In this document: positions 62,201-64,000 of the stretch, piece by piece
How the letters are laid out: every line of letters begins with the position of its first letter
Position numbering within the stretch: the stretch's first letter is position 1
NCBI GenBank assembly: GCA_031769625.1
Contig: JAUIMM010000170.1
Location: 1,796,001-1,860,000 of the forward strand
Direction of reading: 5' to 3'
DNA length: 64,000 bases
Source: Taudactylus pleione
Taxonomy: Eukaryota > Chordata > Amphibia > Anura > Myobatrachidae
Program-made: the position numbers and the translations under genes
The notes under the pieces: generated by a model
What the model saw: only the letters and a program-made list of their open reading frames with translations
Told to the model about the DNA's origin: nothing
The model's database searches: none

Positions 62201-63228
62201 CGACATAGCGTTTTGGGTATTTGAGCCTAACCTAAACCTAACATGGACTGTCATCATTGTGCCTGTCGACATCACCAATATCGACATGCTGACATTGCGA
62301 ATGTCGACATTTTCACCGTTGAACTTTCAACCAATGTCGACATTCAAAACGTCAGCATTCGGAGTGCCGACATAATAACTGCGTGCCGAATCTGGGTGAC
62401 CCTCTGGAGAAAATAATCCCTCTTAATGCAGAGATTCCCACACTCTGCCATTGCCGGTCAGGTTTTAAGGATATCCATGCTTGATTCCAGGTGGTCAAAT
62501 AAAATTGACTGAGGTACTAATTAAGTCGCCTGTGCTCAAGTATGGATACCCTTAAAACCTGGACCGTAATGGCAGAGTTTGGGAACCTCTGCCTTAATGT
62601 GTTGAGCATTTTATATTCCAAACCACTCACAGATTAATTTGGAACAAACAAATTTGCTAAGGGAACTCCTTTCCCGAAAATAATTTCTTCCTACCTGGAT
62701 GATGCCTGGGGAACGGAGGATCTGCAATAGGGCGATCTCCTTCTGCAGTTTATACGTGGCCAGTCGGTGGCACCCAGCGTGGTCACCGTAGAGCTGTACG
62801 CAGCGTTTCATGTCATTGCCTTCAGCGTGGACAGACTTTAGGGCAACCGCCCCGCCATTCAGTAACGTTCCCCTCAGCACGAGTTTGGTAAAACCAGATC
62901 CGATATAATCAATTCCTGTTATGTGGGAGAGATCCTCGCACGTCAATGTCCCAGATTCCGGGGGGACCTTGAGGTCTATTTCTGGTTCCAGGAACCCCAG
63001 GATATCCTCCTGCTCCAGGGTAGGATGTCTAAGCCCCAATAGAGTTTTATAAAAGAAGAGCAAGCTCTTCTGCCGCTCCACAATTTCCCTTCTCATTTCC
63101 CTGCTGGGGTGGGAATGCAGAAGTGACCTGTACTTGTCATTAAAGGTGCATCTCCCATGGGATGATAGCTTCAGGTAGAGCACCATCAGGGTGAGAGCAA
63201 TTCCAGAGAATATAAAGTGCCCTTTCAT
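38163..63228 (-). CDS. pkdcc: PKDCC/VLK-family secreted protein kinase, whole gene (7 exons)
   Basis: Join of 63228-62695, 59719-59597, 47893-47622, 46961-46882, 46362-46261, 39909-39730 and 38248-38163: 1377 nt, 458 residues plus stop. Family role (known): PKDCC/VLK is a kinase of the secretory pathway and extracellular space that phosphorylates tyrosines on secreted and ER-resident proteins; it matters for skeletal and lung development in mammals. Seen here: an N-terminal hydrophobic segment (residues 5-19), a Gly-loop YIGSGFTK (108-115), VALK with Lys131, LQKEI with Glu164, LLDFQPRQF (241-249) as catalytic loop, and TDMDD (259-263) in place of DFG. Candidate N-glycosylation sites are N253, N334, N362 and N381. 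All six introns are GT-AG with compatible phases and there is no frameshift, so the gene looks functional. The N-terminal region before the kinase domain is shorter and less Gly/Pro-rich than in human PKDCC as I recall it, so a lineage-specific paralogue (a pkdcc.1/pkdcc.2-type copy) is possible. Intron sizes are 2975, 11703, 660, 519, 6351 and 1481 bp. Confidence 0.9.
38395..38530. mobile_element. Foldback MITE, 'AATCAGCTCC' family, copy 4 (intron 6)
   Basis: CAATCAGCTCCTGTTATTC pairs with AGTTAGGAGCTGATTGGC around the family centre CAGCCTGTGTTTGAAAAATG. It lies inside intron 6, 147 bp from exon 7. Confidence 0.65.
38531..39729. other. Rest of intron 6, nothing recognised
   Basis: Poly-C at about 38678 and poly-G at about 39238. 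The plus-strand frame at 39058-39366 has no recognisable domain. Confidence 0.4.
39730..39909 (-). CDS. pkdcc: pkdcc-like exon 6 (C-terminal Cys-rich block)
   Basis: 180 nt: two bases completing Asp371, residues 372-430 and one base of Gly431. The acceptor TTTATATCCCAG|AC gives exactly the phase left by exon 5. The donor is ACCG|GTACGT. The peptide contains [20 protein letters not shown], then [14 protein letters not shown] and RQRTWTG. This matches the YRCWPSYHHGSCLLSVFN...RAFVV...TTWTG block of human PKDCC as I recall it, including the four cysteines (C389, C397, C412, C418). N381-E-S is a sequon. The block lies outside the kinase fold and probably carries disulfides. Confidence 0.9.
40017..41446. 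repeat. 15-bp minisatellite, first block (intron 5)
   Basis: About 95 units of 15 bp. In the first 800 bp the pattern is a 30-bp doublet (TTTATGCCTACATGCC + TCATGCTTACATGT). From about 40830 it becomes single CTTATACCTACATGC-type units. The unit is a multiple of three without stops in several frames, so long open frames exist on both strands (474 and 519 codons). They have no coding support. Confidence 0.95.
41447..42943. mobile_element. Foldback element inserted in the 15-bp minisatellite
   Basis: The left arm, about 41590-41990, is mirrored by a right arm at about 42397-42937. For instance GGTGGGAGTAAATGGTTTTA matches TAAAACCATTTACTCCCACC, and GCAGTTCTTATTGGCTGAGT matches ACTCAGCCAATAAGAACTGC. 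The right arm has about 125 extra bases (42597-42722). The left side has 140 unpaired bases. TATATAG and CCAATAAAACC near 42755-42788 could be promoter and poly(A) strings of an LTR-like module, but I see no reverse transcriptase. Confidence 0.8.
42373..42411 (-). ncRNA. Hammerhead-ribozyme-like motif, degenerate (candidate)
   Basis: On the minus strand: CTTGAAGA, then a possible stem II (GGCAG / CTGC), then GAAA followed by CGCGTTGGGG. A hammerhead core is CUGANGA - stem II - GAAA. Here the first core base is off by one (UUGAAGA). Hammerhead motifs with GAAACGCGTTG are known in amphibian repeats. Activity is doubtful. Confidence 0.25.
42944..45850. repeat. 15-bp minisatellite, second block (intron 5)
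   Basis: About 194 units of CTTATACTTACATGC / CTTATGCCTACATGC type, continuing the first block after the foldback insertion. A one-base phase shift at about 45270-45280 (GCCTTACATGCC) breaks one frame into another. Long open frames (1051 and 828 codons plus, 191 minus) are repeat artefacts. Confidence 0.95.
45851..46260. other. Intron 5 sequence next to exon 5
   Basis: Unique-looking intronic sequence. The plus-strand frame at 45988-46272 overlaps exon 5 antisense and is not supported. Confidence 0.4.
46261..46362 (-). CDS. pkdcc: pkdcc-like exon 5
   Basis: 102 nt: two bases completing Gly337, residues 338-370, and one base of Asp371. The acceptor is TTTTATTGCAG|GTGATT and the donor CTGAGAG|GTGAGG. 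The peptide [20 protein letters not shown] followed by KSG aligns to the [23 protein letters not shown] region of human PKDCC as I recall it. N362-R-S is a glycosylation sequon. The end of the exon (NRSQNPTLR) is shorter than or different from the mammalian linker, which carries an extra Cys-containing stretch before the last conserved block. Confidence 0.9.
46375..46860. repeat. TACATA/ACATAC simple repeat (intron 4)
   Basis: Irregular alternation of CATACATAACATA, with a (TA)n core at about 46446-46472 and again near 46674-46690. It fills almost all of intron 4 between exons 5 and 4. Minus-strand frames rich in MYVCY are artefacts. Confidence 0.93.
46882..46961 (-). CDS. pkdcc: pkdcc-like exon 4 (80-nt exon)
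   Basis: Found by phase: exon 3 ends two bases into a codon and this exon supplies the third (AG+A, Arg310). It then encodes [20 protein letters not shown] and DIMNAT (311-336) and one base of Gly337. Human PKDCC has [19 protein letters not shown] at the same place, as I recall. The acceptor is TTATGTTTCAG and the donor CCACAG|GTATTA. N334-A-T is a conserved-looking N-glycosylation sequon. The exon sits directly beside the TACATA-type simple repeat of intron 4. Confidence 0.92.
47337..47522. mobile_element. hAT-like MITE with 8-bp duplication (intron 3)
   Basis: Ends are CAGAAGTTCCCAAAC and GTTTGGGAACCTCTG. The 8-bp GCTTAGCT is directly repeated at 47329-47336 and 47523-47530. Ends like CAGNGGTTCCCAAA and an 8-bp duplication are hallmarks of hAT elements. 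An internal palindrome centres on TGACTGGGGCACTAATTAAG. A sister copy is at 62429. Confidence 0.9.
47622..47893 (-). CDS. pkdcc: pkdcc-like exon 3 (catalytic core)
   Basis: 272 nt, residues 220-309 plus two bases of Arg310. The acceptor is GCGGACAG|ATCTGT and the donor TACAG|GTAATA. It holds the catalytic loop LLDFQPRQF (241-249) with Asp243, and KVTDMDDA (257-264), where DMD stands in for the usual DFG with Asp260 as metal ligand. This atypical motif is shared with PKDCC of other vertebrates (DLD there). The Cys-bearing stretch (C271, C278, C290, C296) and the closing [10 protein letters not shown] match the family closely. N253-G-S is a sequon that I do not recall in the human protein. Catalytic residues appear intact, so an active kinase is expected. 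Confidence 0.92.
48165..49850. mobile_element. TGTCGACAT-type repeat with expanded TTAGGG-like core (intron 2)
   Basis: The left flank at 48170-48335 and right flank at 49728-49820 are built of short TGTCGACAT/TGTTGACAT/CATGTCTACAT-like motifs in both orientations. Between them lies a degenerate telomere-like array. A smaller relative at 62070-62395 has the same flanks but only a tiny core. Confidence 0.6.
48340..49730. repeat. Degenerate TTAGGG-like minisatellite
   Basis: Repeats of GGTTAGGATTAATGTTAGGG and AAGGATTAATG with embedded GGGTTAGGG. Units are mostly multiples of 6. This is not a true telomere: most units are TTAATG/TTAGGA variants. The NPNPN- and LTLTL-like frame on the minus strand (251 codons) is an artefact. 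Confidence 0.92.
49852..50067 (+). mobile_element. MITE (GGCCAAATGTAATAGGG ends), left of the 96-bp array
   Basis: Ends are GGGCCAAATGTAAAAGGGTG and CACCCTATTACATCTGGCCC. Internal AAACTCTCAC / GTGAGAGTTT pairs. Its right half (CCCATTTTGAAGATAAAAC) occurs in reverse complement in the left half of the copy at 58487, so the two copies are inverted relative to each other. Confidence 0.8.
50094..58485. repeat. 96/78-bp satellite-like array, ~8.4 kb (intron 2)
   Basis: Long unit of 96 bp: GGTAACATACTACATAAAAG, ACACGTATACCCTGACACAA, CACATAGGGCAGTATATGGT, AGGTGTGAGCAGTATACAGC, ACCACAGGACAGTGCA. The short 78-bp unit lacks the last 18 bases. Both lengths are multiples of three and contain no stop in several frames, so frames of 2784 codons (plus) and 2485 and 1635 codons (minus) stay open together. 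Higher-order repeats are visible, for example a segment repeated 1890 bp apart (51535 and 53425). No start, promoter or splice evidence supports a protein. Confidence 0.95.
58487..58738 (-). mobile_element. MITE (GGCCAAATGTAATAGGG ends), right of the 96-bp array
   Basis: Ends are GGGGCCAAATGTAATAGGG and CCCTATTACATTTGGCCC, with strong inner stems of CTCTCAC / GTGAGAG. Opposite internal orientation to the copy at 49852. Confidence 0.82.
58739..58931. other. Intron 2 spacer
   Basis: Nothing recognised. Confidence 0.4.
58932..59092. mobile_element. hAT-like MITE (CAGGCCTGGCCAACCTG ends) (intron 2)
   Basis: Ends are CAGGCCTGGCCAACCTGAGG and CCCCAGGTTGGCCTAGGCCTG. The 8-bp flanks GTGTATGG (58924-58931) and GCGTATGG (59093-59100) differ by one base, fitting an old hAT insertion. 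Centre: ACTACATGTCCCAGCATGCC / GGACATGCTGGGATGTGTAG. Confidence 0.9.
59093..59596. other. Intron 2 part next to exon 2
   Basis: A poly-G run at about 59358-59369 and nothing else recognised. The minus-strand reading frame that continues past the exon 2 donor here is intronic. Confidence 0.4.
59597..59719 (-). CDS. pkdcc: pkdcc-like exon 2
   Basis: 123 nt, residues 179-219, phase 0 at both ends. The acceptor is CTCCCTGCAG|TTACATGG and the donor is TTTAAA|GTAAGA. The peptide starts [10 protein letters not shown] and contains [20 protein letters not shown], which aligns without gaps to the LYGYCY...[20 protein letters not shown] region of human PKDCC as I recall it. This is the hinge region and start of the C-lobe. 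The acceptor choice is supported by the polypyrimidine tract and by reading straight on from exon 1. Confidence 0.9.
59934..60291. repeat. 179-bp tandem duplication (intron 1)
   Basis: Two nearly identical copies: CCTCTAAATGCCGCATAACA occurs at 59941 and 60120. They differ at a few bases (CAGACAGCG versus CAGGCTGCG). It is a recent local duplication. Confidence 0.92.
60325..60760. repeat. Inverted partial repeat with 19-bp minisatellite (intron 1)
   Basis: GGTACTTGTGTACTTTAC...TTGCAGAGAGAACCCAA at 60328-60372 is found inverted at 60689-60731 (TTGGGTTTTCTCTGCAGTGA), with GTAAAGTACACAAGTACC at 60653-60670. Between them are about three copies of CAGTGTCCAGCGTCATTCC (60450-60505) and two of ACAACTTTCTTCTTTAGGTG (60579-60624). 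The string CGAGCCGAAGCGTGGCGAGC at about 60557 is typical of a dispersed vertebrate repeat. Family not named. Confidence 0.6.
60761..62069. other. Intron 1 sequence, nothing recognised
   Basis: No exon-like frame resembling PKDCC, and no clear repeat. Confidence 0.4.
62070..62395. mobile_element. TGTCGACAT-type repeat with small CCTAA core (intron 1)
   Basis: Dense in TGTCGACAT/ATGTCGACAT motifs in both orientations (62170-62365), with a short GCCTAACCTAAACCTAAC core at about 62224-62241. Same architecture as 48165-49850 without the expansion. Confidence 0.6.
62429..62591. mobile_element. hAT-like MITE with 8-bp duplication (intron 1)
   Basis: Ends are CAGAGATTCCCACACTCTGC and GCAGAGTTTGGGAACCTCTG. 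Flanks are TCTTAATG (62421-62428) and CCTTAATG (62592-62599). Shares AAATTGACTGAGGTACTAAT-type centre with the copy at 47337. It lies about 100 bp from the exon 1 donor. Confidence 0.9.
62695..63228 (-). CDS. pkdcc: pkdcc-like exon 1 (start codon, signal anchor, kinase N-lobe)
   Basis: Encodes residues 1-178 and ends in phase 0 at donor CAG|GTAGGA. The start is the ATG at 63228 in context ACT-ATG-A. The frame stays open about nine codons upstream, but with only a GTG at 63255, so 63228 is preferred. Residues 5-19 ([15 protein letters not shown]) form a hydrophobic signal peptide or signal anchor, as expected for a secretory-pathway kinase. A charged segment follows at about 30-60. The kinase N-lobe holds the Gly-loop at 108-115, the ATP-binding Lys131 in VALK, and the alpha-C Glu164 in LQKEI. 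The stretch after Lys131 keeps the family pattern of spaced Cys143 and Cys153. No TATA box is obvious upstream. Confidence 0.9.
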
Positions 63229-63523
63229 AGTGCTGTGTTCTGGGCAGCTTCTCACCTCTGGCCTTTTACTGTAAATGAGTTAATTAGGAGGGGACTGTCC
63301 CTGTTTGGCTAATGGGTGGGTTAATAGGACTGGTGGACACCCAGTGAGGAGTGTCTCCAGAAGCACGCATCCCATGTCTGACCTCACCCTGCAAGCTCTG
63401 TAGTACCTTAGTACCTTAGTTTAACTCTCTGCTGCCATCTATTGGTCAATATGCAACAATGTAGCTCTCACGTTTGCAAAGGTAGATTATACTGTAATGA
63501 TATTCCAGACTGCTCTCTGACAC
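63229..63523 (-). promoter_or_regulatory. 5' flank / putative 5' UTR and promoter of pkdcc-like gene
   Basis: This is the region immediately upstream of the start codon, up to the next transposon-like element. I see no clear TATA box or CpG island. A TAAAAGG string lies about 40 bp upstream of the ATG but is not convincing. A first non-coding exon further upstream cannot be excluded. The call is by position only. Confidence 0.3.
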
Positions 63524-64000
63524 AGGGCCTGATTCATACCGGGACGCTATTTGCGGCAGCTCGCTCTCAAAAAGGGGCCATCTATGCAAAACATGCGCTC
63601 GCTCTTTGCGGTGTAAGGACGCCTCTATGTCTTAGCGGGAAAGGGCTTATTGCGCTCGCAAGTGTTTAAAGACGCCCCCTTGCCACTCGCAACAAACGTT
63701 ATCATCTCCAGGAAACGTAGGATTGATCGGGACCATCGGGAGCCAACGGAGCTGCTCGCGGCACTTAAGGTACACCTAGCCTCCCGCAAGCAGTGCGAGC
63801 AGTACATGGAAAAATCATCCAAGTCACATGTTCAATGACGCACTTTGCAAATTATGCACACCCAATAAACTCCGTTCTGGGGGTCGGGCACGCCTGCGTT
63901 CACACATCCACTCCCCCGTTCACAAGCACCTTCCCCTGTTACCACCCACAAACGGCACTATCTGTCACTCAAAATAGCGGCCCTACTGCGGGCTACGGGA
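63524..64000 (+). mobile_element. Harbinger-like element, cut by the window end
   Basis: Starts GGGCCTGATTCATACC and includes CACGCCTGCGTTCACAC and TACCACCCACAAACGGCACT, typical of the GGGCCTGATTCA-ended family. The right end lies outside the window. It is upstream of the pkdcc-like gene. Confidence 0.6.

Noticed and set aside
63229..63255. Upstream GTG at 63255 as start of the kinase
   Set aside because: Non-ATG. The ATG at 63228 has a good context and is followed directly by the hydrophobic segment.

Overview
This is eukaryotic, vertebrate DNA with one recognisable protein-coding gene in a sea of repeats. I infer an amphibian, probably a frog with a large genome. The gene is a vertebrate family, and the rest is dense with short inverted-repeat transposons and minisatellites. 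The species cannot be read from the window. I recognised no tRNA, rRNA, CRISPR array or bacterial-type operon.

The gene lies on the minus strand, from its start codon at 63228 to its stop at 38163. It encodes a secreted/ER-lumenal kinase of the PKDCC (VLK, SGK493) family. I rebuilt it as seven exons with GT-AG introns and matching phases: 63228-62695, 59719-59597, 47893-47622, 46961-46882, 46362-46261, 39909-39730 and 38248-38163. Together they make 1377 nt, or 458 residues plus stop. Two exons (46961-46882 and 38248-38163) are too short to show as ordinary ORFs. I found them by splice phase and by comparison with the vertebrate protein as I remember it.

The introns contain most of the long open frames in the window, and all of these are tandem arrays. 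Intron 2 holds a TTAGGG-like degenerate array (about 48340-49730) and an 8.4 kb array of 96/78-bp units (50094-58485), which is open on both strands and lies between two oppositely oriented copies of one MITE. Intron 5 holds a 15-bp minisatellite (40017-45850) split by a 1.5 kb foldback insertion. Intron 4 holds a TACATA-type simple repeat. Introns 1 to 3 carry hAT-like MITEs with 8-bp target duplications.

The left part (1-38162) has no gene I can support. It holds:
- four copies of an element built of about eleven consecutive hairpins (9664, 15578, 18033, 31638);
- a second family with the same GGGCCTGATTCA-type ends and 3-bp target duplications (6528, 7651, 16574, 23095, 32871, 63524);
- several nested MITEs;
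- an element family with a CCCTAA-rich core;
- minisatellites with units of about 62 bp (19289-21870), 54 bp (27733-28350) and 79 bp (35345-35818);
- two large foldbacks (28650-29412 and 31260-32372).

The most interesting non-genic signals are the multi-hairpin element, the dual-strand-open array inside the kinase gene, and the telomere-like cores inside transposon-like elements.
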